DNA from: Crocodylus rhombifer
Lineage: Eukaryota > Chordata > Crocodylia > Crocodylidae
Direction of reading: 5' to 3'
Assembly (NCBI GenBank): GCA_038503035.1
Contig: JAVSML010025535.1
Span: 216,212 to 280,211, forward strand
DNA length: 64,000 bases
Part shown: positions 45,577 through 58,234 of the stretch, piece after piece
How positions within the stretch are numbered: the first letter of the stretch is position 1
Layout: each line of letters begins with the position of its first letter
Translations under genes and position numbers: made by a program
Notes under the pieces: generated by a model
Seen by the model: the letters and a program-made list of their open reading frames with translations, nothing else
Told to the model about the DNA's origin: nothing
The model's database searches: none

Positions 45577-45601
45577 AAAAAAAAAAAAAAAAAAAAAAAA
45601 A
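45577..45601 (+). repeat. Poly-A run (A25)
   Basis: Longest homopolymer in the window. It is not attached to a recognisable LINE or SINE end. Confidence 0.95.
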
Positions 45602-48299
45602 GAAGGAGGCAAGGCGAAGCAAATAAAGTCCCAAAGCTCAGAAACCTGACTAGGATCCTCCTACCCTATGTCACTTTGCAAAAGATGCCTCAATGCTCAA
45701 CTGGATGGCTTTTGTTCAGGTGCCTCCTACAAAAGTTTTGCCCAAACATTTTATTAGTTCTGTTTGGTTGCATTACTCTATGTATTACAGCATGGCAGGT
45801 AAAGTTACTACTGATGAACAACATCTTCAGCATCCAAGGATAAATATGACCTAATCTGAGGCAGATCATTCAGCCCCTGAGTGACTGTACCCTGCTGCCA
45901 GGAATCTAATCCCTGCTTCATAATGGGTCACAATAGATTTAGGTCATGAATGCTAGGAAAAGGATGCAGATTTTTACTACTTTACTATTTCTATTTTCTC
46001 CTCAGATCTCAATTGTTCCCTAAAATATGAATAGCTTATAAAAGGCTTATTTAAGCAAATACACTTGAAGAACCAAATGGAGCACTTTCATTGCTATTAC
46101 ACTACACACACTATCTAAGAAAAATTGTTATTGGACCTAAATACAACGTAGAAACGTATACAATATGTATACACGCTCCATTCTTCCCCCTCTACATAGA
46201 AAGACAAGTCTTCACCCTTCAATTATCCAAAGTTTTAATTGCTGCCCATGTCACACACTGTGATTTCTAATTTTCAGAAAGTACAACTCTGCTGGAACTA
46301 TACATAGTGCCAAAATGATCTGTACCACTAAGCAATTTAATAAGTAGTAGAAATGTAAAATAAATCCTCATAAAAGCATCCTTTACTGTTAAAACTGTAT
46401 TCCTAAACTGCCTTGCCCTACTTCTGTTTGAACTGTGTAAATCTTTGCATAAGATACCGATTTAAAAATCAACATAGGCTTTGGCTTTAAGATGCTTTTG
46501 TTGCATTATTTCAAACCAGATAGTATTCAACACGGCTCAGTAGCCCTAATTTCATAACTATCCCTCTATGGGCAATTTCTACCTGTTTTTCTGCTGGTTA
46601 AAGAAAAGAAAGGAAGCCATGTTTGCAGATCTGAAACCTGAGATTTAAAGGGACTCGTGATTGTAGAGACCCAAAAGTCACAGTAAGGGATCCATGAGTG
46701 CTCAGTGCTTTCCGAGATCAGGCCCTTTTAAGGGGTCACTAGTCAGTTTTGAAAATCATGGCCATAAACTATAGAAGGCCAGAAAGGAAATGGTATAAAT
46801 TAGCCTAACCTTGACTGAAACAGTGGCCACTGATAAGAAGCTACCTCTTACTGGGCAAGAGGGACAGCTCGGCCTGGGAAGCAAAACTGCGCTTTCTTTT
46901 TGAGTTGGTGGGAATACAGGCTATCAAAACAGAATATGAGACTGAATTAGAAATAAAAGTGTGTTCAGCCAGAAAGCACACACAGATCAAGCAGAGGCAA
47001 CTCACAGAACTCATAAGGTAACACTCTCCCTATGCTAATATTCATTTCAATTAGATTATGTTTCAACTACAGCCAATTTTCCTTATGTTACTGAAACATT
47101 AAGTTCCATGAGGGAAGGCAACTGGGAAAAAATATAGATGGGAGCAAAAGTTCTTGTCTGCTAATCTCTTCAGCTAATCACAAAACATCCAGGTTCTTGG
47201 CATGTTTCTAGTGGGGATTAGTCCCTGGTTTAAAGGTTGAAAAGAAAACAAACAAATTCATGAGTTTTCACTTCATCAAGCACTATTGCTAACTGTGATT
47301 GCATTCAGATGTCAAATCCAGCTGCATCCAGATGTCAAATCCAATAACAGTATTAATCACATCTGATACTCTTCCTGGTCTAGTTTTACTAAGCACTTGT
47401 TAGGGATGACCAGGACACACACACCAGCTACTAACTCGGACTTGAACATGATCAGAAATGGAAGATTTTGCATAGCTTTTCAGTGATATTGGCCCACCTG
47501 AGAGAATTAGACATAGGCAAAGATTTTTAAGAAGAGATACAATTCTGTAAGCCTCAAATGGTGGAATCTGGCATGAAAGAACTGAAAAATCAGTTGTCAT
47601 CTAGAGAGCAAGCAAGTGAGCAGAGAGACCTTGTTTCACATTAAGTCTGAAATACAACCATTTCTAGGGTGAAATGCAGTAGCCCCATTCTATGTTAAAG
47701 ATATTGAGGGCCTATTAGTATTTCTCAGCACGGACAGTGATACACAAATGAACCAAAGACAGGAAAGGAACTCCTGAAGCTTTTATGTATTTTGTTGTTG
47801 TTTCCCTCCAGGCTCCCCTATGTTTGCAGATACAGTTTCATAAGATGCTCTGTTTTTAACACAAACTTTTGAGTAACAAACACATGTATTGGTAAAGCCT
47901 CTTTAGATCCCCCATGCCATTTTCAGAGGGGGAGTGTTCCTGGAAAATTCATCTCAGGTGAATCTGTGTAGGTGACAGCGTGCGGGAATGAATACCATGC
48001 ATTGATAATACAGGGATGCTATAAATCAGGCACTCAGAGTACTAAACCTTTAAACAGACTGCTCCCAGCATAATTCCAGCACCTTTGCTAAAGGCCAGAA
48101 AATATCATAAATGCTGTGTCTCTCATGTAGGCCACTAGGTTCTCTATTATGGGCCTGCAGACAGCGACACCTTTACTATTCTTCCCATCCCCTGCCACTT
48201 TTTTAAATGATGCCAGTGGAAGATGTGGTACTCTTAAAGCTTCTGGGTTGGGTTTTTGGGGAGGGAGTGGGGGGTTGTTTTGTTGGTTTGTGGGTTTAA

Positions 48300-48480
48300 T
48301 ATATTCTTTCACAGCAATAGCTACAGCATTGGGCTGGAATTCAGGAGAACCAGATTTTATTCTTCTCTCCATCAGTAACCTGCTTCCTTGGGCCTAATGT
48401 CCCTACCTGCAAAAAAGATAATTCAGACCTTTGCAAATCACTTTGATATCTAACAGTGAACATACTGCAGAGAATTATAA
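48300..48480 (+). mobile_element. MIR-type SINE
   Basis: GGCTGGAATTCAGGAGAACC, CATCAGTAACCTGCTTCCTT, GGGCCTAATGTCCCTACCTG and CAAAAAAGATAATTCAGACC follow the MIR head and core in order, strongly decayed. Confidence 0.6.
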
Positions 48481-48725
48481 GAAAGACAGTACGGTATTTT
48501 AAAAAACAGCTCATTGTATCTGGTAGGTCTATCTTGGGAATAAGATATAAGACAAGGAAGTAGGGTTAAAGACCAATCTCATTTAATCACACAGTACATC
48601 ATTATGTACTGTATTCCAAGCCTATCAATGAGGATTAGTTAATTCAGGGTATTTATATACTGGGTAACCCCCTAACACTTGGAGATTACAGCATCTCTGT
48701 TTCTCAACAAGGGAATAAAGAACAC

Positions 48726-48840
48726 ATTATCTAAGATTAAAATATACAGGCCATTATATTGTGTGCGTGCGTGTGTGTGTGTGCGCGCGTGTGCGTGCGC
48801 ACACTCATTCGATGGCCTGTATATTTTAATAATAGATAAT
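48726..48840. repeat. GT microsatellite enclosed by a 29-bp inverted repeat
   Basis: The left arm 48726-48754 (ATTATCTAAGATTAAAATAT...) pairs with 48812-48840 at 27 of 29 positions. The 57-nt loop (48755-48811) is alternating purine-pyrimidine, GTGTGCGTGCGTGTGTGTGT followed by GTGCGCGCGTGTGCGTGCGC, suited to left-handed Z-DNA. A second small GT run starts just outside the right arm (ATATGTGTGTGTGTATA). The arms could be a MITE hosting the microsatellite. Confidence 0.9.
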
Positions 48841-48844
48841 ATAT

Positions 48845-49635
48845 GTGTGTGTGTATAAACAGTTAGAAAGGTATCTATATATAAAATACCCCTGGATGGT
48901 CTATTAACTAAAAAGTGGAACTGCAATAAAAAAGGCTATTCATAAGCAAGACAAAGCAACTAATATAGCATAGACTAAAAGAAATAAAGCCTTCATATAT
49001 GCATTCAGTAACACAGAAGTCAGGCTTCCTGTATCCTTGGTCAGCCACCCAGTGACTACACTATATTAACCAAATTACATAAACCAGAAATTACATGGGG
49101 GGTAGGGAATGGGATGACAATTTTCCATCAAATAGATGGAAAGATGGTGAGGGATTTTTCAACCAGCTCCTATATAATATATAGCAGATTTCAGAGAGAG
49201 CGCAAGAGTGTCAGAGTCATACAGCATCCTTGCAGTACTGCTGGTACAAGCAATAAGGCTTTTTCTGGCTTTTGTAACCTTCCTCCTTCAGAACTGCAAT
49301 GGGACTAGTGAGCTGAGTCCCTAGAGTGCATGTATTCTGTGTATAAGAGTGTATATATTCTGTTCCTTTCAGAACTCATACTTCATTTTTGAGACATAAT
49401 TGAGAATATCTATCAAAATATACAAGCATTTGCTGACCTCAGAAAAAAAAAAAGTCTTTCTGGGACTTTGGAGCAATATACTGTACTGCAGCTTCTGAAG
49501 TTGCTTCAGCTATTTCATTTCTGGGTCAAGAAATCACAAGTTCAAACTATATATAACAAAAATAACTGTGAGCCATCTGTGATTTTATCGGCTTAATGTT
49601 CAACTTGCCACCCAAGCAGCATAACTTTTATTACC
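48845..49635. other. Unassigned unique sequence
   Basis: No gene or clear repeat beyond an A-run near 49443-49453. Confidence 0.4.
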
Positions 49636-49639
49636 GTAT

Positions 49640-49740
49640 TAGTCTTGAGACCCAAGCAGATCAGGGTGCCTTAGTACTAGATGCAGAACAAAACCAGAGT
49701 ATGGAATTAGCCTCTACCCCAAAGGATTTAGCATTCTTAA
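49640..49740 (+). mobile_element. Possible MIR/CORE-SINE tail fragment
   Basis: AGATCAGGGTGCCTTAGTAC, TAGATGCAGAACAAAACCAG and CCTCTACCCCAAAGGATTTA follow the order of the tail segment (CACTGTACAAACAC... CCTGCCCCAAAGAGCTTA), in decayed form. Confidence 0.4.
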
Positions 49741-49744
49741 TTTC

Positions 49745-50865
49745 TGCTGTGTATTTACATTATAAGGGGAAATTAATACAGACGGCTCCTATTTTCAGTT
49801 GCTGGGCTAGGAAACTGTCAAAATGTGGCAAAAACAAGGCCACTTTAGTGCAAAGTGTTCAAAGATCCATGTGTCACTTGAACCCCAGTTAAGCCCAGGG
49901 AATAAAGGCTTAGGACTCATGCTGGTCTTCTGCACAAAGAAGAATTTTACCACGAGTAAAGAAATTGCCTTCTCTAAACAGTCTAACACAACCTCCTCAT
50001 TGACATATTTCAGTCTAATTAAAGAAAGGAATAGGATTTCTCATTGTAAAACTAACTTTCAAAAGAAAAAAAAATGACTTCACTGAATTTGTTCATCTTA
50101 AGGACATTTCTTTTGGGATTTGCTTTTCTTTATCCCCCATCCTATTTTGAGAAATACTCCAACTTTGTGGGACATGGTATGGGAGTTTCTGCTTGTTGCG
50201 TATTATCTGAACGTGAAAAGTCTATTCAGTTCACTGAGCAGGATGCCCAAATCTATCACTTGTTCAGAACTCAGACAACAGCTCTAAAATAGCCGTGCGC
50301 TGAAAGACAATGCCGTGCAGTACAGCGTACCTTTTTTTTTTTTTTTGTATCTGAGGATGGGAAGGAGACTATCACTCCATCAGTGTCTAAAATGTGTACA
50401 TATACCCAAATAATGACAAAGATATATATACAGCTCTGTGGGAATTTTTATTCCATTATTCCATGTATCCCTCTTTCCCTTCTTTACCCCTGGATACTTA
50501 TCTTCCAATGCTCTCTCAGAAGCCATACAACCAGGCCTGCAATCAGCAGAGGAGTTTATATCTAGGGCTCCTAGAAACAACAGAAAAGAACGCCCCACAT
50601 CCCAGCCCCACCAGAGCCCTTTGATTTTGACATTCACCCCTCTCACTGCTTGTGTTCAAGACATTTTTCATCTGCTGACCTTTCTGGAGTAAGTGGGACT
50701 CATTCACATGGTTCATAGGTCTTGCAATGGCCTCTAACACAGGAGTGATACTGTTGACTTCCACTACAAAGCAGGTTATGTCTGGGGATACTTATGATAA
50801 AGGATCAAGTACTGGCTACAATAGTTCACAGCGCCCTGGACATAACCTGCTCTTAGATTTAAGCA
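49745..50865. other. Unassigned unique sequence
   Basis: No gene recognised. T-run near 50332-50346. Overlapping short open frames at 50380-50700 on both strands are chance. Confidence 0.4.
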
Positions 50866-51039
50866 AAGAAGAGAACAGACGTGGTAGGGCATCTGTTTGG
50901 GACTCTTGACTCTGCTATGCAGATCCCAGGTTTTCACAAAGCAATTCAGGTGCTACTTTTCTCAACATTACCTGCCTGACTTAGGAGCCCAAGGCTCCCA
51001 AATGTAAGTGTTTAGGCACTTACTGCCCACTGGCATTAA

Positions 51040-51250
51040 TCCTTTTGAGCTAGGTGACTAAATACCTTTAATGAGCTAAGCCTTTGATTCTCTTTTCCTC
51101 AGTTCCCCACATCTACAAAAGGGGCTAACAGCAATTCCTTGCCTCACAGGGCATTGCGGGTGATAAACACACTGGAAACCGAGAGACTGAGACTCTTCAG
51201 TAACAGAGGACAATACCCGTGACATTACTGTACTTAGTCAAGCAATTCAG
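51040..51250 (+). mobile_element. Probable MIR-type SINE, 3' half
   Basis: TTTTCCTCAGTTCCCCACAT, CTACAAAAGGGGCTAACAGC, AATTCCTTGCCTCACAGGGC and ATTGCGGGTGATAAACACAC track the MIR core (CCTCAGTTTCCTCATCTGTAAAATGGG ... CCTACCTCATAGGGTTGTTGTGAGGATTAA). Confidence 0.75.
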
Positions 51251-51254
51251 AGAA

Positions 51255-52600
51255 CAGAATTTCAGACATTCTGCAAAACACATCTAAAACTCTAAAGTAT
51301 TCTTAAGTCATCCTAAATATATATACTACCAGGGAGGGAGGGAGGAGAACAACTGAATGTAAAATAGCTTTGTTCTTCAGGAAAAAAAAAAAAAAAAGGC
51401 ATTTTTATTATTCCTCTTCTTCCTTTATCCTCCAGTTTTATCCTAGTTCTCATTTCCACTCTGCATTGTAGTGGAAGTCAACAGTATAACTCAAAGCTTT
51501 GTGAAGATATGTTTGTTCGGTAAACAAGTTAAATGTGTTTGTATAACTCTTGCTGAAGCAAGATTTAGTTTTTGCTGAATGGCTACACACTATGTATTTC
51601 TCTCTGCAGATACACAAGGGGGAAAAAAAGAGGATTTAAAATAAACATGTGGTCCACAAAAAAAAGTTTCCAGCCATGAATTCTCTTAGAAAGGGAAGAG
51701 AGCAAAGGGGGAGGTGACAGAGCATCACTCAAAGGATGGAGAATGCATTTCCATGACAACTGTGCATACGCAGAACACAAGGACAAATGAATAAACAATA
51801 TAATCATGATGCGAATGTTTCAAAAAAAGGAACTGTATAATAAATGTTCAAAGGCCATATTCTTCAACTGATGTTAATGGAACTCCTCACAAAATTGGGC
51901 AGATTCTGGCTCCTAGGTATTGAAAGAAAGCCTCCCCTGCCAAAAAAAAATTATTTTCAAGAGTGCTGGGTGCTGGTCTATTTCTGCTTCTGCTGTGGGA
52001 GTAAATGGAGTTGATGAGAAATAGGGTAACTGCTTCTGATAATTCTATCTTCACTGCTTCACAGATTTTCAGATTGAAAGGAAAATTCCCCAGTATTTTC
52101 CCCTGCCCTGCACTACATTTGTGACATTACTTTGTCCTCCCAAACCATTAAGCTCTAGTGAAATTATACATGCAATCAAGCATTTCACAGATAACATCTG
52201 CAAATTTTGACTGAAGGAGACATACGGACGTCTCTTAAGGGGTGAAAATGACCCCTTTGAAGAAAGCCAGGCCCAGGTCTATGCACGCACTTGAACCACA
52301 TTTAAATCTAGGAATTTGTCTTCCTAACTCCTACCATTGTTCTGCACCCACCATTGTTCATCCCAGGTGCCTACAAGTGATTCAGTCCCAATCTACAAGC
52401 GACACCAATCTGCAGTCACAGTTCAGATGCAGGCATGGATTTCAACTAGGAAATAACTTCCACTACCCTCTCTTTTCCCTGGAGGGAAAAGGAGGAATAT
52501 GGGGTCAAACCACATCAGCAAAAACACCAGAAACTACTGATTACAAACTGTGTTTATAGTTATTATCAGAGCAAACTTCACAGATCTCTCACTGTTCTTT
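51255..52600. other. Unassigned unique sequence
   Basis: No gene recognised. Contains an A-run at 51381-51397 and a GGAG microsatellite patch at 51333-51346. Confidence 0.4.
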
Positions 52601-52609
52601 GACAAGAAG

Positions 52610-52965
52610 GAAGTGAAAGACACTGCTAGACCCGATTCAAGAGAAGGTCCTGCGCCTGGTATCTGATGGACTTGCCTGGGAACCAGGCGTGGAGCAATTG
52701 TGTAACTTCTTCTACCCGAGTTCTGGTCTCCAAATCTTTAAGAACCGCCACTTCAGGCAGCTCTGCCTGTATATCTGTGTTATAGATTTCCACAGATCAA
52801 TACAAATGCAACAATGCATGAATATAGGGTAAAACTGCATCTGAAACCGTCTGACGGACTGCTGTGCACCACTGGTGTTCATCACCACTGCCGTCCCATT
52901 AGCGCAGTTGCCAATGGTCAAATTCACAAGGGAGCCCATACAGGTTGCCTCTCTCTAGGGCTTTA
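52610..52965. other. CpG-retaining unique block, unknown
   Basis: This block keeps CpGs (ACCCGATTC, TGCGCCTGGT, CCAGGCGTGG, CTACCCGAG, CCGTCTGACGGACTG, AGCGCAGTTG) in a CpG-poor neighbourhood. It contains an 8-bp perfect hairpin, CGCCTGGT (52653-52660) and ACCAGGCG (52682-52689). A 75-codon minus-strand frame (52712-52939) has no matching splice sites. Options are a diverged SINE, a non-coding exon or a conserved element; I do not recognise it. Confidence 0.35.
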
Positions 52966-53029
52966 TTTAACGCATGTTAGCGTAAATGAATGTTATTTCT
53001 TTGTTGGCACTGGGAGCATTTAGATTTTT

Positions 53030-53640
53030 GACAGCAAGTGAATAAATATTGCTTGCTTAAAGGCAGTTCTTTGAAATTTGCAGTCTCTTCTCTTCTGTAT
53101 TTTTTTCCTCCTAAACGTGCATGTAAAAGCTTTATCAGGGTGAACTGTGTCTTGGCATTGTCTTTGATACTGTCTTGGCTTATGTTATAAAGATAATAAA
53201 AATTCTTGCTGTTGGGAACCTGAACAACTCCCCGGTTGTATTTTCCTTTTGGCTTCTGCTTATACCATTAGCTGTTTGCAAGTGTTAATGTGGAACATTA
53301 TTAGTATTACAGCTTGTTTTAACTTTGCAGTGGGGGGTATTTTTTTCTCCATCATTCACTTAGAGAAGAATTTTGTGATCTCAAAGTAAAGAAGCAGGGT
53401 TCTTGCTGGATTCTTCCACCCTCTAGTTACACTTAGGAATGCTTTGAACTGCACATGTTCTTACTCATTTTAATTAGACAACTTGTTGAGTAAGGAACTA
53501 CTGAACGTTGAGGTGAAAAAACTGAGTCTGTTAGGCCCGGGGCAAATTAGTCCAACCAAAATTAAGGGTGAGAAACTGCTGAAAGGGATTTGAGTTTTAA
53601 CGTTGCTTGCATTGCTGGTTATATTAAATCATTCTGCAGA
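53030..53640. other. Repeat-free AT-rich stretch, possible conserved element
   Basis: No repeat or coding frame. Even texture and paired TTGCTTGC and GTTATAAAGATAATAAAAA-type words suggest regulatory DNA, without proof. Confidence 0.25.
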
Positions 53641-53644
53641 ATTT

Positions 53645-54520
53645 AGGATATATTTTTATCATGAGCGTTTAGAGCTCCCTCTTGCACTCATGGGCCTCTA
53701 CACATCTAAATAAACAAGCGACAAGTCACCCAACCCTTCACCCTTAATTCCCTGTGAATAAAAAGTAGATATTTATGACCTCACAGAATTTAGAAGCATC
53801 CTTAATTACTACTGAGCTGATAAAAACAAAGAAAAACATTTAGAAAAGTTAAAATATCAATTTTTTTGTCAAAAACTTAAGGTTTAAAAAAACACTTTAA
53901 AAAGCGATGAGTTTCACACAACTCCAACTTGGCCAGCACACATTCCTTTAACTCCTTCATGCTTTAGTTCAGCCTTATCAAAACTAATCCAATTGTACAC
54001 ATGATACTACATGGATCACTGTTGAATGACATTTTATATAACAGTAAGATGCTCTGGTCATTCAGTTTGGATCCTATGGACCTCATGACACAAGGGTTCC
54101 TGTACTATATTCCAGTGAAACAGGATTTTACATCAGAAGACTTTGCAGTTTCCAGCATCTGATCCCGTGCCTATTGCTCTAGCTAACTGGCATAGGCACT
54201 GGTTGGTTCCTCAAATGAATACTGACATCATCTTACCTTTTCATTGCTTTCAAAGTCAGGCTTAAAAAATGCAGCACTGGAAGTGTAGTTCCCCTTGTTT
54301 CCCACCATAAGAAAATGGGAAGGTTTCACCAGGGTAACCCTCTATAATTACTGCATGTAGCACAGTGTTTAAATATATGAATTTTGTTGACAGATTGTCA
54401 CTTCAATTAGTTCACTGGTTGATTTTGTGTAATTACAATAGTTTGTCACTGGGTTGTTTTCTCTAATTTGCAGTCTCAATTATATAAATTAGATTGATTA
54501 GCAGAGGTGCTTGCTTTGCT
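53645..54520. other. Unassigned unique sequence
   Basis: No gene or clear repeat up to the candidate exon. 54360-54510 is repeat-free and AT-rich (CAATTAG, TAATTAC, GATTGATTAG words), plausible intronic regulatory sequence next to an exon. Confidence 0.35.
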
Positions 54521-54523
54521 TAC

Positions 54524-54617
54524 CTTGTATGCAGAATATACAAGTGGTGCTCTCTCCTTGGGCTGTTCAATCCTTTGGTCACGTTGTGTGTTATCCGCCG
54601 CAGAAACATTTCTTTGT
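54524..54617 (-). CDS. Candidate single internal exon of an unidentified host gene
   Basis: On the minus strand this 94-nt segment is preceded by a strong acceptor, a pyrimidine tract TGCTTTTTCTTTCTTACCCAG, and followed by a donor, CAAG/GTAAGC. In the phase where the first base completes a split codon, 31 codons are open, from QRNVSAADNT to LVYSAYK, ending exactly on a codon boundary. A second phase (starting KEMFLRRITHN) is also open, so coding is not proved by openness alone. The composition is polar, with no domain I recognise. CpGs are retained (GCGGCGG, AACGTGACC), unlike the flanks. No partner exons were found in the window, which would fit an exon flanked by large introns. It could equally be a non-coding RNA exon or chance splice-like sites. 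Confidence 0.33.
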
Positions 54618-54739
54618 CTGGGTAAGAAAGAAAAAGCACTGATGAAATGAGAATACTCTTCCTGGATTGTTTGCTAGCATTTTGCTTAGGATGAATTTTG
54701 GAGCTGGCAACCCTTAAAAAAAGGCAAATTATGATGTTG

Positions 54740-54960
54740 TTTTCTAATGGTTAGAAAAGGTGCTGAAAGCAAGGACTTCTGTGTTTTCTACTCGGCTCTG
54801 TCACCAAAACTTTGGAAAGTATACCCAACTTTTCTGCACCTCAGTTAACTCAAGTGTGAAATAATTCACATTTATAATTGTGTAGATGCTTTCACTGAGG
54901 GACAAACAAGTGGTGCAAAATTACGAAAAATAATAATTATGGTTAATCATGTATCCAAAC
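54740..54960 (+). mobile_element. MIR-type SINE
   Basis: AATGGTTAGAAAAGGTGCTG head, AGGACTTCTGTGTTTTCTAC, CTCGGCTCTGTCACCAAAAC, TTTTCTGCACCTCAGTTAAC and TCAAGTGTGAAATAATTCAC follow the MIR plan. Confidence 0.75.
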
Positions 54961-54964
54961 AGAG

Positions 54965-57900
54965 TTCACAACAATGTTATTAGGTGGATCAAGGCATCGT
55001 TGCAAAATACTGTAACAAATAAATAATAACACCTGTGTATAATTTAGGAGACACATTATAGCAGCTTCTTAAAAGCAGGAGCCGCAGGCTACTCAAAGCT
55101 TAATTCTCCATGGGCACACACATAAGATGGGCATTCAAATCACTGACAAATGAGGGAGAAATACTACGCCATCAAAACACTAGCATTATGTACTCCATTT
55201 AATCTGAATAAAACAAAATAGACAAAGTACTAGTTAGAGAATCTGGACTCCAGATGTTACCACTGGATTCCAGGTACATGTCAAGGAGAAATGCCAAGAT
55301 TAGCCAGACTGGTTCACGCTCTAAAGCAGTAATATTTGGTAGTATCCTCAACCATTTTCATTATACAAAAAAAAAAAATCTCAGCGCTTATCACATATAA
55401 TACATGTCCAATCTCTATGCTTTATATATAACAGAAGATATATTCTGCCCATGCTGAGAAGTCATGGAAGCACTTCTATTAATACTGTTTTGCAAAACCT
55501 CTTTTTCACCAATGATTATGTCTAGACCCAGAGCTGGTTTTCTGCTTTGCCACCAAGTCCTATAGAAAGGTCATCCCCAGCTATTCAGGAGGAACACAGA
55601 GAGAATGCCTCAGACAGCCAACTACATACCTACCTCCCTCTTGATGTAAAGCAGAAGCCTAACACAGGCTCTCTCTACTCACCTGAGAGAATAGCAATTT
55701 GCTACTAACCCATATTAACTTAATTAAATCTAGTAGCTTGGCAGAACTTCTGTTTCTTGGAAAATAAACAGTTACAAAATTAATTCTTTGTTCCTAACTA
55801 GAAGAGAAAATTGAAATTCAACATTTCCCAGAGCAAAAAAAATATTTGAAGATGGAGGGGGGAGGGAAATCACAGGCAAAAAAGAAAGCAAGCAATTATT
55901 TTCAGATCCCCAAACAGTCATTCTAATTTTGCCTTGCACCATTTGACAAAACATATTTCAAAACAAAAGGCCATTTTTTTCAAAACAAAAATTTAAGTGT
56001 TACTTCTTGAAAATGCTGGAAGGGACTTTTTCAATATTTCTAAACAAAAAATGTATCAGAAGGAAGATACTCCAGCAGAAAATTAAAAATTTAAATTAAT
56101 GGGCATTTTTGACAAAAAAGCTTTCTGTCAAAAATGTTAAATGCTCTATTTAACTGCAAGATACACGTTCTCTAGTAGTAATTGTTAAAAGAATCTATTG
56201 TACTTCCATAACACTGGGTGACATTTTATTCTTCACAACTAAGTCATTGTAAGCAGAAATGAGTTAGGTGCTTAGCAGAAAAACACTTAAAAAGAAAAAG
56301 AGACCCTTATGAACCTCTTTCAAAGCTTACCATAAATAATGCAAAAGAACCTAAAACAAAAATTACTAAGAATCAGCAGTGGAGGACTGCCATCTGTAAA
56401 GCTGTGCTATATGCTTCAACATTAGCAAGTCTTATGGACATTTTTACTACAACTTTTTAAAAGAATTCTGTAAAAGAATTTCCATGGATTGATTTCCTTC
56501 TTGAAGGAAGGGAACCTGATTCTTTTCTCACTTCAAAGGGCATAAATCAGGAAAAATTACATTGAGAATGATCACATTACTTTGGCAGGAATGAGCAGAA
56601 ACCAAATGTTGGGTGCCTTTCAAAGAAACCCCAAATTTTTAGTCGACAATGTGCTTACTTTGCTCAGAACAGAAAACAGGAGGGGGAAAAACTGCTTAGA
56701 AAACACAACACAACTGAACTAAACTACAGCTTCATGGACAGACCAACAGAAAAAAATCCATGCAGCCCCCTGCCATGGATTATGTTTTATTTCATTAGGC
56801 TTACATTACCTGCCCAGAACACCTACCAACTGGCATGTACCACACATGAGTCTTTTGGATGCATGCCCAGAGTCACAGGTGCCAGGAAAAGAGGCTTTTA
56901 CTAACAGGACCTGGAATAGCATAGCAACTATCAGCTCATTAGCAATCAGTCACATCTTTGCAATGCAAACATGCCTTTTTTTTTATTACTACATACTGCT
57001 TTACAACTCAAGGCCTCCCCTTAACTTGGCATCTGTAAAGATTTAAATGAAGAATTTTTATTTTGATGTGATTTTGGTTTTCAAGTTGCACTGAAGCCAC
57101 CTCTTTGTAGTTGCTAACTTCTTGGCTTTGATGTGTATGGTGCTACACCAGGCATATTTTCAACCCCAACCAAAAAAAGGGTACATAAAAAACCTGGGTT
57201 TGACTTCTACCATGACTTTGCACTGAATAGACTAGTGAAATGGTAAGAAACTACCTGTGCTACAGGGTACATGCCTTTTACTAAGAGAAAGCTCCTTTCC
57301 CCTCTGCAAAACAGCTGTAGATTTTCCATTGGTAGACCAGAAAATACTGAGTCACGGCAACAAACCAGATCCTGAGGTGGCAGTGGCATAATCTAACTCC
57401 ATTATTTTGAGCTACACTTAAGTAGGCCAACTGCAACTCTGACCCTACGAACTGAAAACGCATTGAGGAATTATCATCATTGCTCTGGCTTTTAGATTGC
57501 AAAACTGTCAGAAGTGCTTAAGTTACTCAGGAACTCAAATGCCACTTGAAGAAAACAACCACAATGAACAACAACAACAAAAACATCCCCCCCCCCAGAC
57601 TAAGAATGGAGCACCAGAGTCACTTCAGCATTCCTAACCTTTTCATTTCCATAACTTTACATTAAGAATTTTTCTTTTAACACAATGCTTTTGGCATCCA
57701 GGCAGCACACCTCTGAAGAGAGCTCCTGACAACAGGCTGCACTTTTCAAACACAACCCGCACTTTCAGCCTTTGGGCCCACAATTACAGCTCACCTAGTA
57801 ATGTTATTTAGTTATCAGGCTTGTGGCTAGCAGACACGTACCTTGGCTACCCAAGGGAGGATGCTTGCTTATTTCTGCTTTGCTGTGGAGGGGCAAAGAT

Positions 57901-58230
57901 ATGCCTTTCAACTGTCACAGAAAAGCAACGATGGAAGTTCCCCAAACTATTTTTCCCATCCAGAACTTTACAAACAAACTGAGACCCACCCAGAGAAAAG
58001 CCCCGCTGCCCAAACTACTTCATCCAAACACCAATAGGTAGCCTCTCCCCTAAAAAGAAAAAGAAATGGGGGGGGGGAAAAAACCCTCCAAAAGTTTAAA
58101 AAATGACCAAATTGCCCCCACCTTTACTTCATCATAAATGCACAGCAATCCACACACCCTCTTAGAAAGCTGCTTCTAATCAGGGCCCTAATGAGTCTCA
58201 GCTGCAGTGGTTTCAGCTTCAAGTCTCCAC
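54965..58230. other. Long unassigned stretch
   Basis: About 3.3 kb with no gene. 55955-56170 is dense in AAATTTT/TTTGACAAAAAAG-type words and may be a decayed DNA transposon with TTTTC-rich subterminal repeats. C-run at 57588-57597 and G-run at 58068-58078. Confidence 0.35.
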
Positions 58231-58234
58231 CTTA

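Larger units (their letters stand above)
45000..48290. other. Long unassigned unique stretch
   Basis: About 3.3 kb without a gene. It contains a poly-A run (45577-45601) and a perfect kappaB-like palindrome at 45529-45538. The repeat-free patch 45420-45560 could be regulatory. A duplicated phrase, CAGATGTCAAATCCA, occurs twice at 47308-47345. Confidence 0.4.

Noticed and set aside
55955..56170. AAATTTT/TTTGACAAAAAAG-rich patch as a named hAT element
   Set aside because: No inverse termini or target-site duplication found; left as possible decayed transposon only.
57588..57597. C10 and other homopolymers as assembly or regulatory signals
   Set aside because: Short homopolymers are common in such DNA and nothing nearby supports a role.
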